Of a stretch of DNA of 64,000 nucleotides, positions 17,794-37,140 are shown piece after piece (positions within the stretch are counted from its first letter, which is position 1; each line of letters begins with the position of its first letter). The notes under the pieces were generated by a model. The model was not told the origin of the DNA. It did no database searches and saw nothing but the letters and a program-made list of their open reading frames with translations. Made by a program: the position numbers and the translations under genes. The DNA comes from Oxyruncus cristatus (Eukaryota > Chordata > Aves > Passeriformes > Cotingidae), in contig VXAY01006690.1 of the NCBI GenBank assembly GCA_013399855.1, positions 1,033,667 through 1,097,666 on the forward strand, given 5' to 3'.

Positions 17794-18939
17794 TGAGCAG
17801 CAGCAGGATGATGGTATATTGTGCTGAGAAGTACTCTTCAAAATCAGACAGAGCCACACAAAGCTGTCGGTATTACTCTCTTGTGCAGATGTTTCTGCTT
17901 TCCAATGGAATATTTTTTAGCATTTTGTTCTACAACCTGATTACTCAAAACAGCTTGTTGTTTTCAGTGACATTCCAGTTCTCAACCGTCTGTAATATCT
18001 GTCTACTACTTTTTCATAGTAGAAGTAAAATTAGATTACAGAAAATTGTTCTCTATATGCGAATTTTGTTTCAGTTGTCAAGAAAACTACCTTTTAGATA
18101 TTCCATCACCTAGCTCACATGAGCATCTGAGTGAAATTCTGGAGTCCACTTAAGCAGATGAAGATGGTGCCACCAGGAAAATAGCACTGTTTCCTACCCC
18201 TGTGAAGAACAGAGTCCATGGCCTGCTGGTCTGAGGTAGAATTAAAATTCCAACCCTGGGTTATCAGGAATACCTGATGTCTGCAGTCTGCCCTAAAGTA
18301 TTTAATCCAAACAAATCAACATATATTCTAGAACAGAGCTCTGGTATGACTTTTAAAAACCTATTGTTCCTTCAATGCTACTTACAAGTGAAGTTTTCAA
18401 CAGAAGCATATCCTTGAAGCATATCACTCCATGACCCTCCCTGAACTTGCCATAAAAATGCATTTATATACTTATGGAAGTATTGCTATAATTAATTGAC
18501 AACTTGATTCCAAAGTGTATTGGGTAGAAGAGGGTATCAAATTATTGCCCTTTAAAATACAGGTTAGACACGGATGACTGATTTGCTGTTCTTTTGTAGG
18601 ATACTATGTGCTTGCAGTTGTGCTCAAAAGCACAATCTGTAAAAAAATCACAAAACACAGGGAAACCTGCCAAGGAGAAACCTAACGTAGAGAAAAATAA
18701 CTTTGTTACATCCTGTGACTAATATCTCCTTGAAAATTATTTTCTAATTTACTTTACAATAAGTGAATCTGTCCTCTCTTTCAAATTGCTACTTCTGACA
18801 CTACAGTGTAAAGCCATCCCTGTACACAAAATGGCCCATAAAATTTTCATTGGTCCTATTTCAAAAATTATAAAAGCATTATTCATAGAAAAAAAAAAAA
18901 CCTGCTGTGTCTGAATATAAAAACTATAGAGGTTGGCTA

Positions 18940-18964
18940 CTGTACCAACTACTTTTTGGTACAG
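18940..18964. repeat. Short perfect hairpin, 9-bp stem
   Basis: CTGTACCAA (18940-18948) is the exact reverse complement of TTGGTACAG (18956-18964), with a 7-base loop. There is no GC-rich base or T run that would suggest a known RNA class, and it may be chance. Confidence 0.45.
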
Positions 18965-20239
18965 CTTTTTAGCATTGCCTATAGGTTATGACAAAAACAG
19001 AATAATGTTCATTCTGCCAAGAATTTACCACTCATTAATCTCACTAATTTATTTAGATAAGGTAAATTTACAATCCAGACTTGAGTTCCTGAGAAAATGC
19101 ATGTAGTAGCATTATGTATCTTTTTATCTTCCAGTCTCAAAGTCTTAAGATATTAAACCATTTTCAGAAAGCCTGGCACTAGCAATAGCAAAACCAGTCA
19201 CTAGATATGTAAACATTAACTTTCTGGCTTGACACCACTTCAGGCAATGACTACGTCATATTCCATAACCAAGTAGAGATATACCAGTAATGAACGAATA
19301 GCAGATCTTTACATAAAACCAGTGTATTAACTTGTAAGCATCATATATTACAAAGGAAGTATTATTTTTTAATCTTACAGTTGTGTAATCCTTACCAGAT
19401 ACTGAAGTCCACATTCACACTAGATGCAAAATATGTCTTTTTTAATTCTTTGATTTGGGGAGAAAAAAATTAATTGTACACTTTACTGATGATGCTGCTA
19501 AAACCAAAATGACCCTTGAAATCAGAGGTTACACCTCAGCAAGTTAACGTTACAGAGACATGGCACTGAAGGTTGGAAACATGGGATTTGATTTTTAAGT
19601 GACCATTACAACTCAGTATAAAGTAGTTTGCCTTCCTGAAAAATGACAAGTTAGCATCTTATGTAATTTTCTCTGGCATTCACCAGGAACAAATTGCACT
19701 AAAATCAGGAATATGCTATTCTGAGAGGCTGTAACCATAGGGCAGAACAAATGATAAGAACAAAGGCAAAGGAAGGACAAAGGCCAGATCTAAAGCCTGA
19801 CTCATGCTGCAGGACGTTGGTTTAAAAAAAGACTTGCGATGTTGCCTGTCTTTGCTCCTGTGAGTCACAAGGCACAGGCCATAACTGCCAAAGAAACAAT
19901 AAGCACACTAAGAAATAAGACTTGAAAAGGAGTCAAGTATTTCAGTCCTAATCAACTGTATGATATAATGCATCCTATTAATTGAGCCTTCTTTAGCCTT
20001 TGAGCTGCACAAAGAAAATAGTTCAAGAATAGATATGACCAGCTGCATACAGAGAAGTTAATTATGAAAATGATACACCACAAAGTTCTGTGTGATTATG
20101 ATTCAGGTGCAAAAAAAACAGTAATATCATTGTCTGACCACATGGATGCCAAACTTCAAAAAGTACTTATGTCGTTTTAGAGAACTGATGTCCTTTTAGT
20201 CAGTGTAGAGAACGACTCCTTGCACGAGGTGCAATACAC

Positions 20240-20269
20240 ATATATAAATATAAATTTATATTTATATAT
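20240..20269. repeat. 30-bp perfect AT palindrome
   Basis: The sequence is an exact palindrome centred between 20254 and 20255, made wholly of A and T (arms of 15). Such AT-rich palindromes can extrude cruciforms and are prone to breakage or length change. Confidence 0.75.
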
Positions 20270-22260
20270 AAGTTTATATTGTAATAACAATAATCAGAGT
20301 ACTTCAGTTGTCGGATTAAGAATTTAGGCATAAAATTTCACAGAAATCAAAGATTCTGGTGTTTTAACTGCTTTTAGAAACATAACAGTTGTATAGGTCT
20401 CCCTACACCAGGTATCAGCATCTATTATTTCACCCCAGTGCAGTACTAAACCATAGTCTTCACCTCCTCAGTAGCGTATCATCTTTAAACACAAGGTCTG
20501 AGTGTCAATTCACCACTGAGTCAAGAATAAATCCAGTATAAGAAGTAGCATTTACAATTCTTCTCTTCAAAGTCATGTCAGACAGAAAATCTGTCTGTGA
20601 TCTGCCTACCAAGAGGAAAATTCTAACAGAGTTTCAAGTGCACACAAATGCTTGCCCAAACAGGTCACTGGTAGCCAATCAATAAGAAATTTTCTATGCA
20701 CTGATTAGAATCAGTGACTAGTAAAGTAGGTGCCTGATATTTTCATAGAAGATGCTGTTCCTCCAAATCTGTGTATACTTTGATATTTTCTACTGAATGC
20801 AACATATTTCATAGGATCTGGCCCCCATGCAATTACATTTCTATCTTCATCTAATTTTCTCTGGATGAATTTCAAAGGTGCGAGTGAGCATGAAGGAACT
20901 CAGATGAAACTATCCTGTTTTGTTTTTATTTTCTAGGTGTCTCTGCTTTTATAGGGTTGGTATCCACATTTTGCCCACAATAGGAAGGAAAGTGAAACAA
21001 CACAGAAAAATCCAAACTCGGTGTTAATATGGAATTTAATAGATAAGAAAAGCTGGAATCACACTGTTTTCTTTACAAAGTATCCCATCTAATTTGAATT
21101 TATACTCACAATATTTTACATTTATAGACTCAGATGTTCATTGACTTACACACGACCATGATATATATTGCCTGCCAACTAATCACTACAAAAATAACTC
21201 TTTCCTAAGATTAGCATTGTCCCAGTCACTTATCTAGCCATTAGGAAATACATCATTAACTATGCTTTAATAAGAATGTAAATTTCAAATCATGAAATTA
21301 GATAAATATATAAAGATTACATATCTACAGTACCAATTTTAATACTAATAAAAATTATCCAAATTTATTTCATAACATATTTAATCATTTAGGTTCATAA
21401 TTAAAAAGTGAACTTCTAAATAATATCATATCTATTATCTACAGCAGCCTTAACATAACAGAACCTTGGTAAGAGCCCCGATAGGATTTAAGAGTTTCGG
21501 TATCAGCTATGGAAGATGAGTATTGAATATGAAAGAGTTGCAAAGGTTAAATTTTGAAAAAACACTGCATATGAACACTGTGAAAGGTATTCAAATCAGA
21601 TTAGATTTTATATTTATCCCACTGTGATTATTTCTTCTGCTGTCAGAATGCTGAAGGGTCATTACATTCTTGAACTTCACTTCAGAGAAAAGCATCCCAG
21701 GTCAGAATTAAGTGAGCAAACTGATAAAATGTGAAAATAATACTCACTCTGCTATCAGCACATAGTGTCAGTGCTCTGTTTGCCTACTGATATCACACCT
21801 AGCTCACAGCAAAAAAAGACCTTTCTGCTAGGCTACGGAGGTATGCAAGTCTAGCATCAACTGAAAATTACATTTTCAAGCAAATAACACTTTAAACGAC
21901 CAAGGGGCTGTAGTGTGGATGAATGATATTGGCATTATCTGCTGGATGCACAGTGGATGGAAAGGAACCAGTGTACCTGTGTAGTGCAGCATGAGCACAC
22001 CCATACACAAAACTCCTTCAGTTCTGAAGGAAAATGTCCCACACAGTAAGGGTTTGATCAAAGAAAAACATAATCAGCAATTAGGATTGCTGATAATAAA
22101 AGACAATAAAGCTGATATATAATTCATACTGAGAAGCAGAGTAACTCAGTGATAATGGAGAACTAATGACTGCAGAGTTTTCAGTACCTCAGAAATGCAG
22201 CAGACTAAACCATTTTGCTCATCCTCCCTTATAAGGGACTACAAAAATTTCTTTTTGATT

Positions 22261-22283
22261 AGTCTAGAGACTAGTCTAGAGAC
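22261..22283. repeat. 12-bp tandem duplication (AGTCTAGAGACT)
   Basis: The unit AGTCTAGAGACT is followed directly by AGTCTAGAGAC, giving 1.9 perfect copies. Confidence 0.7.
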
Positions 22284-25200
22284 CCTGACTTGCATGCAAA
22301 ACCTCTGCAAATCGAAAATCACACTTAAGATACTACACAGTTGCTTCTTTTCAGCTAAATATCCACAGTGATATTACAATACTATTGCTTTGAATAAAAA
22401 GAGTAGTCCTTGCAGGATAACACTTCACAAAAGTAAAGTGTATGTAAGCACATGTATTAAGTGCTGTGTATTAAATCTGTCCATGTACATCACAGTTCCA
22501 TCTGCCTTACTTTAGAAGAGATGATTTAAAAAGAAGACAAAATAAGCGCTCTGTATAAATCACATATAACTGCAATAAGAAAATGCCTTCACAAAGAAGT
22601 TTTACAGAGTAGAATTTTTACGTATGTGAAAGCCCACATTTTTCTAAGTTTTAATGTTATTTTTAAATTAAAAGGTGTATTATTCTGTCTTCTTATCTGC
22701 CATCTGTTATACTTTTACTGGCAACAAACAAAAGATCTGATAAAGTCAAATAGGTTGCTTTTCCAATATTTCAGCTTTTGACTCAAAGTTGCAGCAAGGG
22801 AGATATCATAAGAAAAGGTACTTCTGGCAAATGCCAGTGCAGTTTTGAAGACCAGTTAAGCTTACATAGTAGAAACCTAAACTACCAAGTAAATTTAAAC
22901 TCTTCAGCTTCATATCTCTTTATACACATCAAAACAGACAAGATTACTAGATAGATTTAGAGCAAAATGTTTCATAACTATATACATTCCTGTATACAAT
23001 TTACAAACACAATGTACTGCTTTCTTCAAAAATATTTAAAAACTAAATGCCTGAATGAAAAAAACAAACAAAAAAACCGCACTCCAAAGTTTAGAGGTGG
23101 CTTCTTTAACACTGCTCCATATTAAGAAGTTTCCTGAAGAGAAGAAACAGGGAAAAAGAAGCAGAAAGTTTCTAAAGCATGCACTTACAAAGAACAAGTA
23201 AATCCTGCCCTCTGAGCATCATTAGCTTTATTGGCAGACCTTCTGGCAATCCATCAAGTGAGCCACTGCAGTGCAAGAGGTTATGGAGGAGTCAATAACT
23301 TCAGAGACATGTCCTTCCATTTATGGACTCCATTTTCTCCACTGCATTTCTATTTTTATTTAGAATTTGAGATAGTTTGATACAAAACACTGCTAAAGGT
23401 GATAAAAGGTTTAATGAATGCTAAATGTCTGGGGGTCAACAGTGAATCAAGTAAAAGCCCTGAATAATGTAAGAATGTAAATACAGAAGTACTATAGAAT
23501 GTTAAAAATTGAAAAAATTGACGTGAAACAAGTGGCAAAATGTGACAAACTATGAAGGATACTGTTCTCCTGACTTAAGTCAATATTGTATGAAACTCTG
23601 CCAAGTGGTATAAATATCCTGCAGTTCAAAACCTCAGAAAAAGTCTTAAACACTTCAGCTGTAGGAACACTTTTCTCTGTATCCCAAATTTTCCTTTTCC
23701 ATATGCTATCTGAATTTATACGGCAAAATAATGCAATTTCAAAGATAGGACAGTGAATCAAGGAACAGATTATTAGCCATCCAACTATTAATTCTGGAAT
23801 GTCACATGAGCAGGAAGGTCAGAATTTTGCTCATACTGATAGCACTGAAGCACAAGAAGTCATCTACCTAAGCCCAGTGGGGTTTTGACTTATCAGGTGA
23901 TGGTCAAGCAGTGCATCTAAATAACCATATTAATGAAATTTCCCCTTTTAAGTTTGGAATTACAGCAATAGCAAAAATCAAATTCTCTTGACTTTTCTTA
24001 GATACCTATATATAAAGTGGAGTAAAAGAATTGCCAAAAGATTACTGGAAGGATATGAATGATCTGGTTTACATAAACCTCCAGTCTCAGTTAGGTGCAG
24101 AAGTTCAATCACAGCTCTCTGATATTCAGAAAGAACAGCCATCATAAGAACCTTCTCAAGTGTCATATGGAATTCTTAGCTTCTAATCTTTCCAGTGAAA
24201 GCTCAACTATCTTTGCATCGGTTTTTACCAATTCCAGTCTCAACAGGATTTGCTTATGATTAATTCAGTCTTGCAAAAAGGTCAGGAGGAACACAGACAG
24301 GCAGTTTGATTTTTTTAATTACTTAAACTGCATAATGCATCTTTTCTTAATTCCACATAAACCAAGACTTATGCACCACAGAGCATACCAGACAATTGGT
24401 GCTGAATTAATGAGAACTACCTGGCCAGCTCAGTACATTTAGTCCAGGGCTTAGAAGATAAAATAGTTCCTTTGAGCAGTGTTACAGAAATCAAAAGTAT
24501 AAAATGAGCTAAAGATCAAATATGGTAACCAGAAGTCATAAAACCTGTGTTAAAAATACCAGAATATAAGCTCTCATGTTCTAGGTATATGGACATTTAG
24601 TTTTGGTCTTATGCAGATATCAATTCTATTACTTATAAAGTTGCTTGTAAACAACAAGCACTGAAAATTCAAAGTTGAGAAGATCCCACTCTGCAACAAC
24701 CTTACTCAGACTGAATGTATTTAAAAAAAAACAGTCAAAAATCAGTGAAAGAAGATACTGGGGGAAAAACTGCTGGATAACGTATAAATAATAGATTGAA
24801 TGCCTATACAGAACTCCACAAGTTACTATACTACCTGGGGAGCCAAGAAATGAAATCCTATTTTCAACTGGTCTTTCAGCTGACTTTCTAAGACAAGAAA
24901 CAATTAGTTAGATTAAAAAAAAAAAAAAATCAATCTTCTCTCTCATCATTCGGGAAAGAGTATAGATTAGTTACATGCTGTAGATAGCTCAGAAAAATTT
25001 GGAAAGCATTCTGACTAATGATAATCCAGTTATCTTAGACAGTACAAAAAGCATTTTCAAATGTCCCTTATTAAAACAAATGCAAATGCCAGCAGACAGC
25101 ATTGTATGTGTTCCCTAAGCAGTTCAAGAGAAAGTGTTTTCTCCTTTTCCAATACTATTCCTCATTCTACCGAAGAAAAAACTCTACAGTCTGGGTAGTC

Positions 25201-28200
25201 TTCATTTGAGCAAAAAGACTTAATTACAGAATCTGAAAAACCACTTAAACCACTAGAGAATCCAAGAGCAGACATAAAGTAATTAAACTGATAATAAAAA
25301 GTAGAATAAAACTACAATATTAGACTGTTTTTTCACAAAACATCCAGATGTTGAGAACATATTTTAACTAGACAGGAAAGGATATGGAGAGAAGAAAATT
25401 ATATAATATCTTATAAAAAATGCAAAATGTTTGACTATTAAAAGAAATTGCAGTGATTTATTTTTCAGCATAAATCCCTTACACTTCATATTATCATCTG
25501 ATTTTTATCCTAGAGGAGAGTATGACTGAATGAAATACAAGCAAGAGTTAAAATCAGTTATTATAAACTACTTATAATTTACCAGTCAATCTATATTAAA
25601 ATGACATTCTGTGTTTCTGAATTAGTAAATTTGGCAGACTTCAGTCTTGAATATTTGTGGACCAATGTCCAGAAAAAATGTGAAATAGAACACTAACCAA
25701 TAGTGACAACTGACAATTTGGGTATATCAGAAAATGTAAAGTCCAGTTGCTTATGTTCCTTTCTATTAAACATGCAAAAAAAAAGTTTTGTTTAGATAGA
25801 CATGGAAATGCTGAAGAACACTAATATACCTTTAGAAGTTCTAAATATTATAACCACAAAAGAATACTAAAATTGTTTCACTAAAGGGAGGGTTGTTTAT
25901 ATGACAAGAAAAAACTCTCTACAAAATTCAAATTTAGGCCACCTAAATAAAAATACTGATTACATTTACTGCTAACAATTTAAAAAAAAAAAAAAAAGTC
26001 CAGAATAGTAATATACATTTCCTATTTAAACCCAACAGAATTCAAAAAGAACAAAATTATTATGGACTATGTTAAGCAGATTTACTGCACTGTAAGGACA
26101 TTTTAATCATAGCAGTTTATGATTAGCATCATGTCGGACATCTCAGTAATAATGGAGCAAAAGGTAGAAGTGTCCCATATACATGTTATTTTATAACTTA
26201 GAAAAAGCCAATCATGTAATCACATTTGGTTTATAGAAGTTCCAGAAGTAAGCTACTGTTATTTCCACAAGCCTAAAAGTAGTAACCACAGCACTATTAA
26301 TCATTCTCAGACAAAACAAAGATTTCTACTGCAAAGTAATTAAGTGGTCAAGATAAAGTATTATATTTATGTATATATTTTAGAAAAACCTCTTATGCCA
26401 TTAGCTTTTCCATTAAAGGTCATGTTTGAATGATAAAGCTGTAAATTCTGATGTAATTTACTCAGCATTGTCATGGGTTGACAAGCAGGGTTTGGGATCA
26501 TGTGTAAAGCAGGATGGTAACAAACTATGTGCATTCGTTGTAGGTAACATTTTTTTTCTGTAGGTAACTATAAACTTAAGACTGGATTACTTATTTTTTT
26601 CAAATAAAGATACATTCTTGTTCAGTCAGGTTTCAGATGAAAGAGATCAAATTAGTCCATCCAGCCTGCTAGATACACTAGGAAGCACTTTCATTTAAAG
26701 CAATGTAACTGCTGTCAGCTATGATATTAACTTGCAATAGCTCCTCAAAATTCAGAGACTATGACTTCTTTTGGGCTAAGCCTGCCACACATGAAAAATC
26801 AAGGTACCCTCTATCTAGTGCCCCTCCCCACCAGAGCAGAATAGAAGACAGAATGTTTTTGGGGTGATTTTTCTGTGCAGTGTTAAGTACCATTCATATA
26901 TAGTGATAGACTACAAACGGAAGATGATTTTTATCCATTTTACTTTGAATTCACAGTTGTAGGAAAGCAATCACACAGTTTCTTTGAATGTCAGTTAGAT
27001 GACAGACACTAATGACCCTTGAAGCCAGTGTTGCCCATATATTTCTCCTCTGCTCGATTCTTTTGTGGGGAGGAGAGAGAAGGAGAAGCATATTGTCACA
27101 AATGAATGCAACAATATCCATAATAACTTGTCGGAAATGTTGACAAATATTTGTCATAAGGTGACCTTTTGCTATTAATATTGTAGAAACTCACAAGTTT
27201 GTTGTGAAGTGTCACTTTAACTGGTACCCTGTCAAAACATACATGCTCTGTGAAAACTCAACTAATTAAGGTTCCTAAAAGAAAGCAAAAATGCTGTGTT
27301 CAGTACAATGCAAATGTGATACAGTCCATTCAATGACAGATTATGGACAAATCACCAAGCACATTGAGTCTTCAGAACTATTTTCCCTAAGTTCATTCTG
27401 ATACCTGTTTGAAGGCATTTGTAGTGTAGAAAGAAATGTTACCCCACAGAAAAGTAGTGCATATGCACATATACATAAAATTCTCCTACTAAATTTTAGA
27501 GAACTTAGCTTCCATTATATATAAAATAATTTATTATGTAGGTAAAATGACAGAAAATACTTCAAAGCTGTATAAAATACCCTAGTTTTGTATGAAATAT
27601 TGTAGAATTTGGATGTGCATTCAAAGATTCCACCAATAGATGGCAGGAATGCACAATACTTAACCAACAAAATCATTGCAAATGATTGCAAATTGAAGGT
27701 GCTAAGAAAGGCATAGCTTTGAGACCTGCAGATGCATCAAAATACAGTAAATGATTGCAAAGTTGTTAAGTGCAAAAGTGGTATCCCTACAATTCAGTTA
27801 TCAGAGCACTTCTCTGTGTCAGCATAACTACATTCCACTAAAATACTGAAGTTTTTCAAAAGGAATAAAGTGTTCTACAGATTCAAATACGGTTTCAGGG
27901 TGAGCTATTCTGTAGAGGCTATTGCAAGAAAGTCTACAGGGTGTTGAAACAAAAACTGTTTTCGTGCCACAGATTTTTAACTAAAGCTTCACCTTGAATC
28001 ACACTTGCTGGATGGGCAGGCGGTTTCACATCATCACCTTAACTATCTTAATAAGACACACCACTTTTTCTCCAAAGCCATCTATCTCTCCCCATGAAGG
28101 AAAACCTATTTCATTCTCTGACTCACCAAAATAGCTGAATTTCTATCAGAGTTGTTGGAAACAGTCTTTTCAGATCAGGAATTGATACTGAAACCACAAG

Positions 28201-28549
28201 CCTCATCCAAAATCAATCGAAATGTCTGTAACAGGACCTCAGCAGAATTTGAGCAAGCACTGGAAAAAGGATCCGCTTCCATAACTGTGCTATCACCACA
28301 TGAAGAGATTTGTTCTCTATGCTTTGCATGTGTCTACATTTACATCTGCTGTCTTCTGTTCCTGACTATATATCTCAAATTGTTTTCTGAAAAAACAGCA
28401 CAGCATCAGCAGCAACCTAGACTAAAAGGGATGTAAGGGAAGAAGGATGAAGAAAAAAAATCTTCCTTATAATAGAATTTACTAGGAATCAGTTTCTATT
28501 GCTTGAAATTTCGTTCAGTAGAATAGATGAAGCATATGGTCAGGAAAAG

Positions 28550-28605
28550 GAAATGGATTGTTCAATAGATCTTTTCTACCTTTAATTTCTGTGATTCAAT
28601 AGTAT
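28550..28605 (+). mobile_element. Possible degenerate CR1 3' tail
   Basis: The order GGATTGTTCAATAGATCTTTT, shortened here, then CTACCTTTAATTTCTGTGATTC resembles the CR1 3' end (TTGGACTAGATGATCT...CCAACCTTAATGATTCTATG). No CR1 coding part lies upstream. The call rests on a short diverged match. Confidence 0.3.
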
Positions 28606-31600
28606 GGGGTAGTATCAAATTCATATATTAGATTTTATTTAGATCACTGTAGTTCTAGTAGGCTGATTGTTCCTCATTATGTGTCCTTCTAAATGTGAAG
28701 CTAAGATCATACTTTTCATGTTTAATCTTCCTTTAACAATACCATCCTGTCAAGACAATTTATTCCAATACAGTCAGCTCATAAGATCAATATTCCTTTT
28801 TTACAAGCGTACAAGAAGATGATAAAAGGCATTTCAGTTACTTGAAGTGCCTCTGCTATCACACAAGATAGAATAACCATTTTAACTGGTGTGTAGAGTG
28901 TTGGTAAATCATCACTAAATAAAACTGGAAGACGTTCACTTGTTGCAGGGCTCTCCAACTTGTCAGACTGCATGCTATCCAAAGAAAAAAAGATCTGAAT
29001 CTGAAACTTTGTATTAAAAAAGTGAGTTTTACCATGGCATTATTTCTCCCATTGCAAATTTTTTTCTGTCCAACAACTTTTATAGCATACCTACACTCAG
29101 ACTAGAGAGACAGTATACAGACTCAACAATGCACTGAAATAATTTGGTTAAAATTCACTGCCAAAATAGCTCAAGAGCCAGAAGCTCCATCCCTTCTATT
29201 ATCATTCTTCCCTTGGGAAGATTCTCTCCACTACACAGAATCCTGCACTTGGAGTGGAGAACTGTCCTATCACTATAGAAAGTTTCTTGTACAGAGTTGT
29301 GCAAGCAATATTTATGATTTTATAAAGCAAGGTTTTAGTTTATGAGCAAGTATCTACACAAATGCTCTTGTCTACAAAGCAGTGTTGGAAAAATATCATG
29401 GGGATTCAGATGCAAATGAACGTCAGAAAAAATGCTGATGTTTGTATTTGCACAGTTTTTAAGTCAGAGAATAATAAATTTTTATACAGCGTGACTTATT
29501 AAAAATTTCTTTCCTATCTCTACTTCTCCAATTTTTCAATAATATGCAGATCTTTCCATATGCCAGATGTATTATTTTCATGTGTTTTCTTTTCTTACGC
29601 TATCCTATGCTAGCAAAAAAGATACCCTAGGAATTCTTTCTGAAGGATTTATCAAATCCAAAAATCTTATATTTTGCAGGTTTAAAGTGCTGTTTTGCCT
29701 TCAGCTTTACTTTAGACAGTGATCACAATACCATTACTAGGAGCCTTTTAATGGAAAAGCATAATCTGATCTTTCAATACTGAATGTTGTTTGCATACTG
29801 GAATCTAGGTGAATGATTAGATTGGAAATAACACCTTTTATGAATATGGTTGAAAATTTCATTCATATACAGCATTTCAAGATACAAAAATACTTGTTAT
29901 GAACAAATGAATGCAAAAGAGTAGCAGGGAAAATGGAAGGCTTCACATACTAAGAGCAACATAATAGCTGAATGGTAGCATTTCTGAACCAGCATAAGAA
30001 GAGAAAAAAAACACTGGCTTTCCACCAGAGTACATTAACAGGTGACAAATTCTGATCACATTTGCTCTGCTATCCTTTGCATCTCTCTATAAGCATTTAG
30101 TGCTCTGAAGACAAAGTTTATTTTTTTATTTAGGAGAGCTTGGGTTTTTTTAAAATCTGCTTAAACTGTGTGTCTGTACTGTCACTCACCAGTTAGCTAA
30201 ATCAGGAAAGTTCTCATGAAATTGGGAATTCAGGGAGCCACATGGGTGACTTTGATTCTGTCTACTGCTTCAATGAACTAATCACAGCTAACTGACATGA
30301 ATCAATAATGAGATAAACTGGAAAGACCCTAATCCACAATACCTTCCAGATGTTGTATTGTATTTGGGCTCCTAAATTATCTTGACATTTAAAGCATACA
30401 AAGGAAACGTGCCAAATCAGTAATAAATTTTAAAACGTGCAAAGATTACTGGGATACAGCAAAGTCCAAACCTGTTAAATAATTTTCACATTGCCTAACA
30501 TTAAGGACTTATTTACTTGCCTTGCTAAAAGGCAAACCTACCTGCAAATCCTACTTACACACAGGAAAAACTGGTGCAGAAACCATAACTTACTTGTTCT
30601 GAATCACCCTCTACACAAGGATCTCTCTCTCTGAATTACAAAAAATACATAAAAGGAAAAGGCAAAGTAGGTATCCAACCTGAAACTGTAAATAATATGG
30701 TCAAAACATCCTCCCTTCCCCTGTAGTCACACACTCAATCCTACCAGTGAATTACCTACAAGTTTGTCCAAAGTATTTGAGCTCCACAGACAGTAAATTT
30801 TGCCATCTCTTTATAAGGTGTAAAGGAATACACAGTCTTCACATTAATACACTTCAGTGTATTTTCTTAAAAATTCTTTCATCACAGTTTCTCAAAATAA
30901 TACAACTTGCTGATCTAAATTAAAGCTATGTTAGGCACCCAAATAATTCAAATTTTTGAATTAGTGAATTATTTCTCTGAAGTGAAAACCCCTTCGGAAG
31001 CACGTACAAAGCTAAAACATTGTAAATAAGTCACTTCTAAGCTGACTACGTTAAAAAAGTCTAATTTTTTTGGCCTCAGTGGATGATAAATGTCTCAGGA
31101 GGATTCCATGAGAAAACCGGTAAAGTGGGACTATAAACAATAAATCAAAAAAAGTGAAATTGGTGTAATTAAGAGATATGGAAATCCTTTCAACCCTATG
31201 AATAAATATAAGCAAAATGCTTAACTCTTCCTGCAAAATGACACAAATCTTATAAGAAATATCCAGCAGAAAATGCTAAATGTGAAAACTCTCTCACTAT
31301 CCCTGACAGTACTGTTAGTTAGACTGCTGTGTCACCGTGAGTCAGTCAATTATGCAGTCACTTCCAAAAAGGGTATTCATCCCAAATAATTCTCTCTTGG
31401 CCTCATTTCCCAGAGTTTGTGGTCTTGCTATTTTCTCGTTTCATATTCCTTTTTAATGGGTGCTGTGATTCTATTTATTCTCTTAGACAGCTTTCCTCTC
31501 CAAGGATTTCAATCTCAAATTTTTAGGAAACTCTGATACCTCGCATTCAAGTGTGAAAATTCATCCCTTTAATTCACATAATGCAAAGAATCAGACTAAA

Positions 31601-32802
31601 TTATAGCTACTGAAATCAGCAATTTTCTTTTAGACATAGGTGTGGTTTTTATTTCCATACTTTCTTTTTAAATCTTATTTCCTATTCTAATATGGAACTG
31701 TATGACATTTTCTCTTTCAAAAAGTCTTACTTAGTTTCCCATACATGACAGAAGTATGTGATAAAGACAGTAATCATATGAGGATGTATAGTGGTATTTT
31801 CTGGCTATTTTACTGCTTTCTTCTCTGGCATACTAGTAACCACTGATATATAGATAGTATGACCTTTATTGCAGTATACATTTACTAATCTTTTCTCATA
31901 AACAGTAATTCATCAATAATTTTTGTATCTTTAAACTTCTGTATAAAGTTAAAAATATCACAAGACTATTTAAGACCCTCTGTTTTATTTTCCTTTGCAT
32001 GTGAAACATTTAAGATAACCAATCTTCATTTTTCAGGGACAAGGAGTGCCTGTATTTCTGGAGAAATGAATTTTCAAACTGTGATGCTTCATACATTGTC
32101 TAAAGACATTGCATTCACCGAATATGCCATTTTTAGGAAGTTTTCTCTGAATAAAAAAATCCCCAAATTTGACCTTCATTTTACCTAATGAGAGAGCATA
32201 TGCAATTTGTACAAGAAAATTCATGTGTCACATTATGGATGTTCTTTAATTGATTTGTCCTCTCTGTTTCATTTTGTATTCCCTTTTACATGTGGCATAC
32301 TTTTTCTAATGCATTCTTAGCAGTCCAACACAAATGTCAAGTACCTAAACGTATCTCCCAAATCTGTTGCTCCAGTGGATTTAAAATTTAGCCACATTGG
32401 CTCAAAAAATGCAATGAAAACTTGTTGATTTCATTGCTGATGATGGCTCATGGCAATCCAATTCAGTGAATGAATGGTAAGGATCACCTGTTCGGGTTGC
32501 ACGCTGAGACAACCACATCACATTCACTGTTTTATAAACCAGACTCATGTTACGCAATACTTTCAACCTTGAGTTCTACACCACTTAAAATAGGAGATTA
32601 TATTAATAAATTGAGAACAAAATGGACAAGTACTTTTTCTGACAAAACCCACCTTTTCACTGAAATAGCACATTCACTGCAAAAACAACTTTGTCATATT
32701 ATTCTTCTGTTTACACAATGACACAAGATGAAAAAGCTCTCCATCAAAATGTGCAAAGTTTCAATAATTTTATAACAGCCATTAAAAGGAAAAATTATTT
32801 TA

Positions 32803-36655
<3,853 letters not shown>

Positions 36656-37140
36656 TCAGAATAAATTGTCAGTATATGTGTTTCTACTCTGCTGAGAATT
36701 TTATGCATTTCATCAAAGACCTTGATTCAGAAATAATCTTTCTGTTTTCCAGTCTTTTACAAGATACAAGCAAGCATTTCAAAGGAATTATTTCATTCAT
36801 TCAGTTAGTCATTCATACAGCGTTTATATCCACCTATTCAGGTAATATCTGAGAGTTAACACATGCAGATACCCTTAGGAAAGGACAAGCAGGAGAATAC
36901 CTCAGGATTCCTTAACCCCACATTAACCCTTAAAGAACTGACTTCTTTCTAAAGGATACACACCTATGATACTTTAGGAAAAAACCTAACAAGCACACAG
37001 CTACAGTGAAACATTACATGCTTTTCATTAATGTCATAATATAAAACCTTTAACAAAAAAGTAGTTGCTTAGGAATACATTACCAATTAGCAACCTGGAG
37101 TACTTAGTCTTGTGGAATCCCTTGTTTATAAGAAGTTGGT

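Noticed and set aside
26630..26700. AGTCCATCCAGCCTGCTAG, reminiscent of an old LINE 3' end
   Set aside because: Only one short block matches and no tail or flanking blocks support it.
28152..28436. 94-codon plus-strand frame with a hydrophobic segment
   Set aside because: No match and no flanking signals; likely chance.
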